Assembly: GCA_020747065.1 (NCBI GenBank)
Contig: JAGMVK010000010.1
Location: 1,550,001-1,614,000, forward strand
DNA from: Cadophora sp. MPI-SDFR-AT-0126
Lineage: Eukaryota; Ascomycota; Leotiomycetes; Helotiales; Ploettnerulaceae
Direction: 5' to 3'
DNA: 64,000 nucleotides
Shown: in pieces, positions 34,265 through 44,490 of the stretch
How the letters are laid out: each line of letters begins with the position of its first letter
Position numbering within the stretch: the first letter of the stretch is position 1
Translations under genes and position numbers: made by a program
Notes under the pieces: model-generated
Told to the model about the DNA's origin: nothing
Database searches by the model: none
Seen by the model: the letters and a program-made list of their open reading frames with translations, nothing else

Positions 34265-35407
34265 TTATGAAGGGTGATAAGCTTTATAGACCTGAATGCC
34301 ACCTTCAATCAAACTTCCTATTCCAAAGAAAACAGTCAACCCCACAATCAGCCCAACGGCAATCCAGAAGTTGTACCATTGTACCGGATTCCGACGATCA
34401 TTCCACCATTGCCACAAAGTCCGTGGTTGAGATTCGTCAAAAGCTTGCTTCAAGATAACCAGACGGTCATGCCAGTAGCTGAATTTGCTGATTTGGCGTT
34501 CTGCGGCTTTCAGACGACGTCCACTTGCTGCTTCGCGATCCACCCGGTTGTGCAGTCCTTTCATCTTCTGTTGATCTTTGAACCACTGGGAGACTTGAGG
34601 ATCCCCACGGGGAAGGAGAAGGGCCAATGTTAAGAGTGTTTCCTCCACAAATCCAACGGGGAAGAATTTTCTGCGAAAAATCAGCTCGGCTACGAGTGGA
34701 ATTAAAGAAACATACTGATCATGATATTGATCCAATTTCAAAAACTGCGCATGGCTATATACCGCCACTTGAGTATCATCTTCCGACATCCTCAAGTGAT
34801 CTGCTAGATTGTCTGTCCATACAATCTTGATGTTGGCAATATGTTCTAGGCTTGCAGCTGTAAAGATCCGCTCTAGCCGCACTGGAGTTGAAAGTTCTTT
34901 GGTAGTATTGAACTGGCTATGAATGACTATTCGTAGAGTGCAGTCGCCCCATTGTATCGGAACTTGATTGATGACGTGGTTCCCCCTGCGATCTGCCCTG
35001 ATATCCATCATAAGCATTAGACGAGCCCCGAAATCCACGGCGTCCGAGAGGACATCGTCGCTAGCCAAGGGATCAGCCAGTGGGATAACTGTCCTGAGTG
35101 CGGCTACAATTTCTCCTTTGGTTGATGGCGCACCGATATTTGCCAGTCGTAGCAAGTGTACAAGCATCACAACATCGCGATGTGTTTTCGTACAGACCAC
35201 CAGCCGGCGGCTCGTACACTGATGCAAGAACTCTCTGCACTGCTCCTCGTAATACCGGAGATATGTAGCGAGTTTTAATGGGTCCCCATTAGGATCTGAG
35301 ATGCCGAATGCAAAGTTCCAGAGAGAGGAAACAATTGCGACCTTGGCTGCGTCCGAAAGGGGGGTATTCAGTGCGAAACGTAGAGGATCATGAGGCTGCA
35401 GTTGCAT
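34265..35407 (-). CDS. hypothetical protein with C-terminal membrane anchor (fungal family)
   Basis: Single-exon frame of 380 residues from ATG 35407. No named domain. The body is alpha-helical with a segment around residues 115-165 (SDAVDFGARLMLMMDIRADR, then a conserved-looking WGDCTLRIVIHSQF). Later segments IKIVWTDNLADHLRM and AELIFRRKFFPVGFVEETLL match a family common in ascomycete genomes and usually annotated as hypothetical; those are recognised from memory, not by search. The end has WNDRRNPVQWYNFWIAVGLI followed by a single membrane helix (GLTVFFGIGSLIEGGIQ) and a short tail. The gene diverges from the trypsin-like gene at 35727 with only about 320 bases between the starts, so the two may share a promoter. 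Role unknown. Confidence 0.82.
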   Translation of the reverse strand: MQLQPHDPLRFALNTPLSDAAKVAIVSSLWNFAFGISDPNGDPLKLATYLRYYEEQCREFLHQCTSRRLVVCTKTHRDVVMLVHLLRLANIGAPSTKGEIVAALRTVIPLADPLASDDVLSDAVDFGARLMLMMDIRADRRGNHVINQVPIQWGDCTLRIVIHSQFNTTKELSTPVRLERIFTAASLEHIANIKIVWTDNLADHLRMSEDDTQVAVYSHAQFLKLDQYHDQYVSLIPLVAELIFRRKFFPVGFVEETLLTLALLLPRGDPQVSQWFKDQQKMKGLHNRVDREAASGRRLKAAERQISKFSYWHDRLVILKQAFDESQPRTLWQWWNDRRNPVQWYNFWIAVGLIVGLTVFFGIGSLIEGGIQVYKAYHPS

Positions 35408-35726
35408 TGTTGCGATCAGATCTGCGTTCGATGTGGGTACTCACTACTGACGCCTTACGACTTCACCTGAGAAGGATGTTCACGCTTCGGAGGTGCAATG
35501 AGGGTAGTGCTATAACCAATAACGGAGAAGAATCAATTTTGTTCACTGATTGGCTTTGGAACCGCCTTACCAGGTTGCGCTGCGGCTGGTTATTGACACG
35601 TGAGGCTTCAGCTGAGATGCGAGGATTTCTGCAATCTCAAAGCACTCAATGGTTTGAAACGACAGCGTATTCGAATCACCCCAACGACCAACTCCGAGCT
35701 GATCTCCACACCTTGCGCCAATCGCG
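35408..35726. other. divergent promoter region, 0.32 kb
   Basis: Spacer between two oppositely oriented genes. No sharp TATA box is seen. Confidence 0.5.
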
Positions 35727-35744
35727 ATGCAGGGGAGTCGGAAC

Positions 35745-37269
35745 ATGACAGAGTCACCAATCGCTAGCTACCGAACTGTCGCAAGTATCCTGAGACTTGA
35801 TACACGCTGGCCGGATCCAGAGCCTTGTTGTGGAAGGTTCTACTGCAAATTGAAGGAGAGAGACAATTGCTGGGAAGCCACGGGCGAAGTTCAGAGCATA
35901 TACCTTGACCATCTCATTGATCCCATAAACGATGTCACATCCGATGTACTGGAGAATCTAGGTAGGAATCTGAGTTACAGACCAATATTTTCGCACAACA
36001 TATATATGGTAGGCCAAGAAAAACGGAAATCGAATCCTATTATCTTTTTCTGCTGCGAGGACGAGTCTGCAAGAACTAAAGCCCGAAATATCGTCACATC
36101 CAGCTGCGAAATCTTGAAAAAGTACCCTGGCATCCGATTAGGTGATATGTCGTTCGCCCCAGAGTGCAACGCTACACCAGACATTCCGACACGAATAACA
36201 GACAGTGATCCATCGATACAGCAGGACTCATCGCCTCTGAGAGTCTTCATCAAGCCAGACGTTCTCTCTCCTGGTGAACGCATTCCCGGGATTGGTGTGC
36301 CCATTGTATTTGATCTAGATGAACAGAACAAATATCGACACGCTACCATTGGAGGGTTCATCACTCTAGGAAGTGGGACTATCTATGGTTTGACTACAGC
36401 ACATGGCTTCCAGAAGAGTGACTACAAGGTTGTGAAGAGCAAGACGCCCCAAGTCAGGAAGTTCGACTATTCACTGGACCCTAGTGATCTTTCTGATTCA
36501 AAAACCCGTAAGTCCTGCACCAGTCATAATTCCTGCCGTTTATTTCAATCCAGTTCGTGGGTTAATAGTCGCCTTCAGTCCAAGATCCAGCAGAAAATGA
36601 CGACGCCTCCATTGAGAGAGCTTCACAACTGACTCGTTCCTCTGCTTTGGCATCCAGTCAAACAACACCACGGACCGTTCAAATGATAACAACAGACGAT
36701 ACCGGAAGAAGTGAGACCGCATTGGATAGTCATGATCGTCTGCTTGGGGAGGTTGCTTACAGCTCTATGGAAAACAATTCTTTGGGCCTGGACTGGGCTT
36801 TGATCGAACTCACTTACACCCGTCTAAATGCAGTCAACTTCGTTCATTTGACCGAGTATCACATCATTGAGTTATTTCACAGGCACAATCGACATATGGA
36901 CCAAGTAAGATCTGTTACTATCCGAGGTGTCGAGCCCCGGCTCCCTCGGCCGCTCCTCGACGCACGGAGTGTACTGGCAGTAACGGGAGAAAGCGGAGTT
37001 CTAACGGGTACCATACCCGGTGCTTCTACATCGATATTACTACCGGGAACTTCAAGGATGCAGGAGGTATGGCATTGTACCTTGAATGGGGCAATTCGTA
37101 AGATTCTTGGCTGTTCTTAGCATTCGGCGAGATCTGATTTTCTACAGGAGAAGGGGATTGTGGATCATTTGTTATAGATCTGCACAGTGCCAATGTCTAT
37201 GGTCATATTGTTGCAGGCGTAATTGGAACTGGATTCGCTTATATTGTTCCTGCGTATGGTGCAGCTTGA
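35745..37269 (+). CDS. trypsin-like (chymotrypsin-fold) serine protease-like protein, frame breaks near 3' end
   Basis: Exons 35745-36507, 36579-37097 and 37148-37269 give 467 residues as the sequence stands; ATG 35727 is an alternative start. After a roughly 190-residue N-terminal region, the catalytic triad of a chymotrypsin-fold peptidase is visible: His in GTIYGLTTAHGF (about residue 219), Asp in LGLDWALIELTY, and Ser in EGDCGSFVIDLHSANVYGHI. The last segment, VIGTGFAYIVPAY, is the usual final strand of this fungal family. After TAT (37255-37257) the frame reads GAA and stops at 37267-37269. One frame over, the reading continues VQLDIQRRLNDRLSFSTAEE, which looks like the family's C-terminus. 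So a one-base insertion at 37258/37259, or an unusually short 46-nt intron (37219-37264), is suspected. No signal peptide: an intracellular protease-like protein, function unknown. Confidence 0.72.
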
Positions 37270-37474
37270 CATCCAAAGGCGATTGAACGACAGACTTTCC
37301 TTTTCGACCGCGGAAGAATACGAACAGACGCTTGCTCGCGAGGAAATCCCATTTGTCAAACCAGAAGCATTACCACTGACTATTGCGCAGTCCAAAAGAC
37401 GGCTGTCGGGGCCGTCGGGGTCTGGAGCTACAAACTTCCTTATGTCAGGTAGAACTGTTGGAGTGTTGGTTTCC

Positions 37475-38033
37475 ATGGACGCGGAAGAATCGAGCGTGGC
37501 TGCTCCCCCAGCAAAGAAGATTCGAGCTAATACTCCCTGGACGCCTGCTGAGGAGCAAAGGATGAAGGCCATGAGGGACGCAGGAACCAGCTGGGCAGAT
37601 ATTGCAAAGGTGCGTTGTGCTAAAGCGAAGGTAGGGATCGCACAAGAGTCAAATACTGAATTACTTGTAGACATTCCCAAGTAGAACTGAAGGAAGTGTA
37701 AAGAAGCATTGGTATAAGGTATACCCTTTTCTTCCCCCTACTTTGTTGTTTGTAAATTAATTACAAGCAGGATATGCATTATGCGGAATTTGCAGAAGAT
37801 GAGGTACGTCTGCTATCCGGCGCATATCATATCAGTTAGTAATGCTTGAATAGAGTCAGGCTCTCCTCAATGCTATCAAAGAATACGAAGCGAACAAATG
37901 GAAGGTGATTGGCGCAAAAGTTGGCAAGCCGGCAAAGGTTGTCTTCCTACCCACAACTATATAAAGAGTTGGACTGACGTCGTCATAGGCATGCGAACAG
38001 TACGCTAAAGAGCATTTTGGTGACAAGGTGTAG
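37475..38033 (+). CDS. two-repeat Myb/SANT DNA-binding protein
   Basis: Exons 37475-37609, 37671-37718, 37771-37803, 37854-37937 and 37989-38033 give 114 residues. Repeat 1: NTPWTPAEEQRMKAMRDAGT, SWADIAK, then TFPSRTEGSVKKHWYK. Repeat 2: DMHYAEFAEDESQALLNAIK, then KWKVIGAKVGKPAKACEQYA. The Trp/Ile spacing and the RTEGSVKKHW and GKPAKACEQYA recognition-helix segments are typical of small fungal Myb-like proteins. A PPAKKIR basic stretch before repeat 1 may be a nuclear signal. All introns are phase 0. The reading frame of exon 1 is open far upstream, through the 3' part of the trypsin-like gene, so the ATG at 37475 is chosen from family length, not from a frame boundary. Expected role: nuclear DNA-binding regulator; targets unknown. 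Confidence 0.85.
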
Positions 38034-38906
38034 CCAACAAGCCGGCCAGCTTTCTAAGCCAGCCAGTCCGTTGAAGAGTTTAGGCCAATTAGAGAACTTT
38101 GTATGACAGCTATGAAGATTCGGGAGAGGGGACCAGCTTCGGAGTTACACCGGAGTATTACATATAGTGGTGTGCTCCACTCCCTTCCAGCTTCTCATCT
38201 TCTTTGTTTCCTTCGTACTGGACCCATAACATGCTATTGTATTTATCCTGTTAGTATGTTATATTAAATACCACTTAAGAATGATATTACCACTACACAT
38301 CTTTTTTTTTTGTCATTACTAGTAATACATGTTCCCTTTATCCTTACTGTTCATCAGGATCAATAGAACTTTATAAGCGATCTACCACGTGGAAGCTGCT
38401 AGGCGGGCTGCTCTCGAGGTTTCAATCGTCTTTTGCTCAGAAAGCTGTGAACTTGGAGATACTAGACGACTTGATCTCTGCATCGCAGCTTTTGGCTGTA
38501 ACCTACTGTCATATTTTTGATACATAATTCACTTATCTACCTTGATTTTCGAACAGAATACTACCTCTTCTTTTAGTCAAACTAAAACTTACTTCCCCGT
38601 TGTATTTCCTTGAACAGTCAGAGACAGAAGCTTTACTTGAAGTACGATTTCAGTGATTCAATCGTACCGACTAGGTTGGTGTAAAAATATGTAATTGTTT
38701 AAGACTTCAATAGGGTTTATGAAATCTTGGTGAAGTTGCGGAGTGTTTTGAGCCGTTTGATAGGTCGTGGTTAACCTTCGCTAGTCCAAGACAACATAGG
38801 AGTGACTATCGAATCTATTTCTAGGCCAGACTATTCTAAAAATTGAACAAGGGAAAATAGAAACAATTTCAGCAACCCCAACTAATCAAAGTCCCCAAAT
38901 AACAAT
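38034..38906. other. A/T-rich convergent intergenic region, 0.87 kb
   Basis: Three-prime flanks of the Myb gene and of the alpha/beta-hydrolase. Contains a T-run near 38302-38311 and generally low GC. No coding frame found. Confidence 0.6.
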
Positions 38907-39857
38907 CTAGAAGGAGCTGATAGCTCTGAATCTATTTTCCATCGCTCTCGTGCTTGCACCGATCTGTGGCGCAATACCCTCAAACGCATGCGGCAGCCCT
39001 GGATACAGGTGGAACTCGATTGAAACGTTCGCTTCAGCAATCCTCTGTGCATACCGTGCATCTTCATCGCGAAAGATGTCCAGCTCACCCACTTCAATGT
39101 ACGTTGACGGTAATCCGGCCAGATTTGGAGCACGAGCAGGGGCGGAGTATATAGACACACCCGCCTTGCCAGCCTTATCACCTAATATAGCCGTCCATGC
39201 AGTGATGTTGTCTCCCATAGTCCAGATCGCCATTGGTTCGATGGCAGGATTTGGCGTCAAGTTGCGATCATCGAGCAACGGATATATTAGAATCTGCTTC
39301 GCCAGTGGTGGCGAGAGTTTGTTGTCGCGGGCCATCAGCGCAACGCTGGCAGCAAGACCACCGCCGGATGATTCTCCAATAACACCGATACGATTGAGAT
39401 CGATATTCAGGGAGTCTGCTTGAGATCGGAGCCATAGCAGAGAAGCGTATGAGTCTTCGACCGGTATGAGGCCAGGATATTCAGGAGCGAGGCGATAGTC
39501 AACCGAGTACATCGGCACACCAGTTGCAGAGACTTGCATTGCGACGACTTTGGCGAAGGTCTCAACACTGCCAAGAATCATACCTCCGGGGTGAAAGTGT
39601 AACAAGGCAGAAGTCTTGCCTGTACTCTTGCCTTTCTTGCTGAAGCCAAGAATCTTGATCTTGTGTCCGTCCGCTGTATCAACCCAATATTCCCGTCGTT
39701 CTACATCCGGCATGTCGGGGAGCATGGCTGACAATCCACTGAACTTAGCATCGAAGTCTCGACGACGAGTGGCAATATCGTGAAGGGCAGGCGGCGGTCC
39801 GTTTGGTGGTAGTGCGGAAAGCGCCTCCAAGAATTCAGGGTCGAATTTGAGACTCAT
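38907..39857 (-). CDS. alpha/beta-hydrolase fold-3 (HSL-type) esterase/lactonase
   Basis: Single-exon frame; from ATG 39857 it encodes 316 residues (MSLKFDPEF...). The oxyanion segment is LLHFHPGGMILGS, a His-Pro-Gly-Gly variant of the HGGG motif of hormone-sensitive-lipase relatives. The nucleophile elbow is GESSGG with Ser163; the acid lies in GELDIFRDEDARYAQ; the catalytic His in YPGLPHAFE. All parts are intact and length is normal. The frame stays open upstream to 40340 and would add 161 residues with a hydrophobic stretch and a Cys/Ser/Thr repeat, but family length favours 39857. Such enzymes cleave carboxylic esters and sometimes lactones. Neighbouring Baeyer-Villiger and flavin monooxygenases could supply ester or lactone substrates; this link is inference. 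Confidence 0.88.
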   Translation of the reverse strand: MSLKFDPEFLEALSALPPNGPPPALHDIATRRRDFDAKFSGLSAMLPDMPDVERREYWVDTADGHKIKILGFSKKGKSTGKTSALLHFHPGGMILGSVETFAKVVAMQVSATGVPMYSVDYRLAPEYPGLIPVEDSYASLLWLRSQADSLNIDLNRIGVIGESSGGGLAASVALMARDNKLSPPLAKQILIYPLLDDRNLTPNPAIEPMAIWTMGDNITAWTAILGDKAGKAGVSIYSAPARAPNLAGLPSTYIEVGELDIFRDEDARYAQRIAEANVSIEFHLYPGLPHAFEGIAPQIGASTRAMENRFRAISSF

Positions 39858-40415
39858 CGTGACGATCCGACAAACAGACGCAGAAGTGCAAGTGAAAGTA
39901 GAACTGCAAGTAGAGGTAGAATTGCAAGTGGAGGTCAACGGCTGTAGGTAGATTGTTAAGCCGGGAAAGAATACAGCGTTGAGCAAAAAATAAGTACCGG
40001 ACAACAATAATAACAAGAATAAGCTACTCGCCAAGGACGCTCGCTTACAAGGGCGGGGAGATTGCGAAGCATACCGCCCCGCTCCATCTTTACGGACACT
40101 ACTGTCCTGGCATGACCTCGTGAGAAGAAACTCCATATTTCGCATCTCCAAACAAGAATCCGGAGTGATTTCTCTCCGACTGCGAACGGCGTGTATTTGC
40201 CTTGCATAATTTTGGGTGGGAATTTTCCTAATGTACATCGTCATGAGTCCTTCCCCTGGGGATCCCAATGTCAATCTAGCATAGAGACTAAGCTGCTTAT
40301 ATCTGGCACGTTTCGTTGTAATTTCGAGAATTGAATTCATCCACTAGCCAATCACTCTTTCAGGAAGCTTCTCCACAAAATTGACGTTCCCATACTTTCA
40401 AACGGCACCAACCCA
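39858..40415. other. divergent promoter region between hydrolase and flavin monooxygenase
   Basis: Intergenic DNA of 0.56 kb that remains open in the hydrolase frame. Contains three 18-base tandem units next to the hydrolase start. Shared regulation of the two flanking genes is possible. Confidence 0.5.
39888..39941. repeat. three 18-base tandem units
   Basis: Units beginning GCAAGTGAAAGTAGAACT, GCAAGTAGAGGTAGAATT and GCAAGTGGAGGTCAACGG, imperfect, directly upstream of the hydrolase ATG. In the hydrolase frame they would read as Ser-Thr-Cys repeats. Confidence 0.75.
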
Positions 40416-42861
40416 ATGCTCGGAATACGGAAAGATCGCTCTTCTTTGTCAGTTTTGAAACGACTGCCAGTCTCGGCGCCCAAACTGCCTATCGAAGACA
40501 ACGTGAACGTCGAGTCGGTCCTGGCATTGTTCAAGAACCGGCTGAGTTCTCTGGACCAGAATGATTTCGTACAGGATGCAATTTGGCGCGATACATTCGC
40601 ATTGACAGGCACGCTGCGGACCTTCTACTCGGCTTCTTCTGCTGCTTGTGCTTGGGCAATCAATTGCAAACGCTCCACAGCTGTCCATTTCAACTTGGAG
40701 TCTGAGTCTGCCCAGGTTGTTCGAATGCCAGGTAACCTTTCCTGGATATCGGTTTATTTCACTTTCGAGACAGCTTCTGAGCCCCAATCACTTTGTTGTG
40801 GTTATCTGGACATTGTGGCAGCCGGAGATGGTCAATGGAAGATCTGGGTTCTGCGAACCGTGCTTGAACAGCTGAAGAACTGTGCGAACATTGACAAGCT
40901 GGAGCCTGTGTTATCGGATTGTGAAGGGTCTTCCTGGAATACTGTCAAGAACGGAACAAACGGCACGAACGGTGTGAATGGTACAGACGGCGTAAATGGC
41001 ACAAATGGTACGAATGGCGTAAACGGCCATACAGTTCATTCGAATGGCGCACTTACTGCTTCACACCCTTACGATTTTGATTGTGTCGTGGTTGGTGGTG
41101 GCCCAGCTGGACTTTCAACGGGAGGTCGCCTCAAGAGTTTAGGTTTGAGTTACGTTGTGCTTGATCGAAATGAGCAAGCTGGGGACAATTGGAAAAATCG
41201 TTATAGCTCAGCAAGACGTAAGTTTTTGAGACTCTTACAACAAGCAGCAAGCTGGATACTTACTAAAACTCTTCCATAGTACACACTCCTCGAAATTATG
41301 GTAGGAGGAAAAGTAAATCTGACCCCTGTCCCAAAGCTGAATTGATACTGCAGCACACTTGCCATATGAACGTACTTTCCCACCCGAAGTTCAACAGTAC
41401 ATCACGAAAGATGAACTTGCAAAAGGCTATAACAACTGGGTGAAGAAGTTTGGAATTGTGAGTCTGCCAGTATTTGGATTCTGTTAGTGTGTATTCTAAG
41501 TTGGAATCCCAGAAAGTGTGGAATTCGACAGAATTGATATCCGGAAGCTGGGATGATCTTCAAAAGCTATGGACACTGTCAATCATGCGACGTGGCAAGG
41601 AGGAAGTCATCACAACGCCACATGTTGTTCTTTCGGTTGGGTGCGGTGCTCAGACGCCAAACATGCCTTCGTATCCCGATAAAGTGAGTTGTCGACGTAC
41701 CTCCTATGTTGATTATCTTTTGTTGATCTCTCAAAAGGACCGATTCCGTGGTACAGTCCTCCATTCTGTCGAGTACGAGTCAGCATCGGAATGGAAGGGA
41801 TTGAAGGGTGTCGTCATCGGAACTGCAAACACGGGTAAGTAAATGGTGGTGCAGGGGATGAACATTAACTAATTTTAATGGAAAATTTAGCACATGATGT
41901 CGCTGAGGACATGCTCGGCGCAGAAATGACAGAAGTCATGATGGTTCAGAGAAATAAAACATGTATTTCTAATGTGCTTTGAAGTGAAAGAGCGCGATGC
42001 TGACGAGTGCCAGATATATTGCCTGTTGAATACAACACGCAGGTGATGGAAAGTAAGAAATACGCTGGAATTTCATCCAACAGTGCTGACGAGTCAAATC
42101 AGTGACCTACAATGATCAAATACCAACCGAGGTTGCCGATAGGCTCTACTTTTCTCTACCCAACGGCATAGGAAGTGTTGTCAGTCAGCTTATGAATCAT
42201 GAGAGCGCTAGAGCAGAACCCGAGCGTTTTGAAGCGTTAGAGAAGGTAGGGTTCGACGTGGAACGATGGGGAGATGTTTTCCATCATCTGGTCGAGCGTG
42301 GTGGAGGACATTATATTGATGTTGGCTGCTCGAAATTGATTTCGGACGGAAAGGTTTGTCCCATCTCGCCGACTTTGTATTGAACAGAATAGTGTTAGAG
42401 TATAGAGAGTTACATCTGTATATTCGAACCCCTGCTAACACTGAGCTTGAATTTAGATCAAGGTGAAGTCGAAAGCAAATCCGGTTCGCTATGTCGAAGA
42501 TGGGCTGCTGTTTGATGACGGGTCGCTCTTAAAGGCGGATGTCATTGTGTTTGCCACTGGGTTCGAATCCAATATGCGCATGATTGTTGAAAATCTGTTC
42601 GGACCCAAGGTCGCAAGCAAATCAGAGGATTTTTGGGGTTTAGACCCCGAAGGAGAAGTCTTGGGGGCTTTCAAACCACAACGCCGTAAGCGATGTTGAT
42701 CCCAGCTGACAAAATTTATAAGCTAACTTTGCTCAGAACCTGGTCTCTGGTACATGGGTGGTAACATTGGACATGCTCGGTATTGGTCGCGTCATGTTGC
42801 TATGCAAATTAAAGCAGATTTGCTTGGAACTCCATTCAAGGTATTTTCCGAAGTATTGTAG
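40416..42861 (+). CDS. NTF2-like/flavin-dependent monooxygenase fusion
   Basis: Ten exons (40416-41217, 41280-41300, 41354-41457, 41513-41683, 41738-41834, 41891-41962, 42014-42052, 42103-42353, 42457-42685, 42737-42861) give about 636 residues. Residues about 30-165 resemble a SnoaL/NTF2-like fold seen in front of many fungal FMOs (VLALFKNRLSSLDQNDFVQD, WISVYFTFET, DGQWKIWVLRTVLEQL). An Asn-Gly-Thr/Val linker follows. The FMO part starts FDCVVVGGGPAGLSTGGRLK, with LHTPRNYAHLPYERTFPPEV, the second nucleotide site VVIGTANTAHDVAEDML, and ADVIVFATGFESNMR. The family oxidises small soft-nucleophile or indolic/aliphatic substrates with NADPH and O2; plant YUCCA enzymes are distant relatives. One 21-nt exon supplies the HTPRNY motif. 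Substrate unknown. It diverges from the alpha/beta-hydrolase and is followed by a Baeyer-Villiger monooxygenase. Confidence 0.9.
40950..41028 (+). repeat. coding Asn-Gly-Thr/Val minisatellite
   Basis: About nine units of three codons (AAC GGA ACA and synonymous variants such as AAT GGC GTA) form the linker between the NTF2-like and FMO domains. Synonymous variation shows that the units are not recent identical copies. Confidence 0.85.
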
Positions 42862-44490
42862 GAGTTCGGCTTTGGCCGTGTCGCTTTTATCCTTTCTGTA
42901 TTTGTTGTCAAGTGTATTGTTATGAGTAGTCAATTGATCTTTTTCTTCTTTGGCCAATCACATCTCTGAAAGGAATATTCTGGTGTTTAGCGGGCATCTT
43001 TTTCTGGGCTTTTTGAATTATCCCTCCTCTTAGAGCCCCACGTAAACAACATGATAATTCGTATTCTCACTACAGTGATACAAAGACTTTGTGGTCGTGT
43101 TTCTTGATTAGCTGTAAAAATCAGATGGAAATTCTCGTGGCCCGAATTCCATCTTCTGCGGCTTGTCGTTGACAGAAGGTAATTTCTTTCTGTTCTCATG
43201 GTTACAAAATTGGTCTCTGTGACTGAAAGAGTTCCACATCTCGGTAATCCTTTCATATGTAAACATGACAACATTTCAATGCAATACCTTTTCGGATCAG
43301 TTCGCACTGCGGTATTTGAAGAAGGTCTTAGGATTATCATCTACTTCATATGTCTGGGAGGCAATCCATATTCCGTTACGATGCGGTGCTTCTCTCTATG
43401 GAAAATAGGGACTTACAGATCGATACTTCCAAGACGGTCGGAAATTCCGCCACATCTACCCCGGTTCGGAAAGCCCGGCTTGGGAAAGACAGAGAAGAAC
43501 TCCGCATTATTCACTTCGTACTTTACTCACCTCATAGCCCGTACCACACCCCACACCCCGCTTGATGCTGTTCGGCGGGTATTGTTTGCTACACCCCTTA
43601 TGAGTTCATACCCCGCCTCCCCTATATCAAGTCTATTTTGGTTACTGCACATATTCGAACAGTCCTGGTAAAACTAAAGACTGGCTTAATCCGAGCGCCA
43701 TGCTGAAGGGCGCTGAAAGGTCTACTAAAGGGGATTAAGTCCGTGATCTATTACTCTTCCGGCTTCAAAACCTTAACCCTACCCCCCTCCTCACAGCAAA
43801 ACATCTTTTACTCAGCATAAATGCATTCTAGTCACTCAAGAACTTTCCTTCGTAATCAGGCCCAGAAATCTCGGCCGAACGGTAGAGTCAAGGTCTGGGG
43901 AACAGGAACGGAGAATTCCCGCCTGGCTGTAACTTTATTTCGTTCCGTGCTGTACCACTTACAAGGGGTATCCTCTCTCCAAGAAACTTACATCTACGCA
44001 AAGCCTATCTTATGCATTTCTGATTCTCAAACCCCTTGGCTGTTTTGAATGGCCCGTATTGTATGGATGTATCTATCTAGCATTATCTGGACAGGAGTGT
44101 TTATCTATTGAAACACGGCAGCGGCAGCGATAGACGGGCTGCCCCGCCTGCCCCATAGAGGAGATTTTGCGTCGGGGCTTGTGAGGGACCAGCGACTTCT
44201 CGAGTTCCGTGCGTCTCTTTCTTCTACTGTACGAAGTACCTATGTACCATATGGAGAATTGCCCGCTCGACTTGTCAGTTGTTTCCCGCCCTAAGCTTGG
44301 TAGATGTTTGCTCGACCACCTTCGCGCACTGTATGATATGGCGCCTCTTGCCTCAGACGCTGAGTTTTTACTTAACATTGAATGAAGTCCTTGTTCGTTC
44401 TCTCGATCTGGATGAGTGCACTAGTTTTACCTTGCCTCTCTAACCTTTTATCACTCGAATCTTTGCTGCCAATACGAATCGATCCCCAAC
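42862..44490. other. intergenic, 1.6 kb
   Basis: Spacer between the two monooxygenase genes. Frames present (for example 43198-43671) have no recognisable domains. CCCC-rich motifs around 43540-43620 and 43780-43795 could include stress-response-type elements, without further support. Confidence 0.5.

Noticed and set aside
33894..34277. 127-codon Phe/Leu-rich frame
   Set aside because: Explained by the T-rich 3' flank; apparent membrane-like composition is a base-composition artefact.
37219..37264. A 46-nt intron near the end of the trypsin-like gene
   Set aside because: Would remove the conserved FAYIVP strand, is very short and lacks a good branch site; frameshift or true stop judged more likely, but not excluded.
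39858..40340. Esterase start at 40340
   Set aside because: Kept only as a finding; family length and motif spacing favour ATG 39857.
42556..42575. GGTTCGAATCC, like a tRNA T-loop
   Set aside because: Lies inside FMO exon 9 and has no acceptor stem or other tRNA arms around it.
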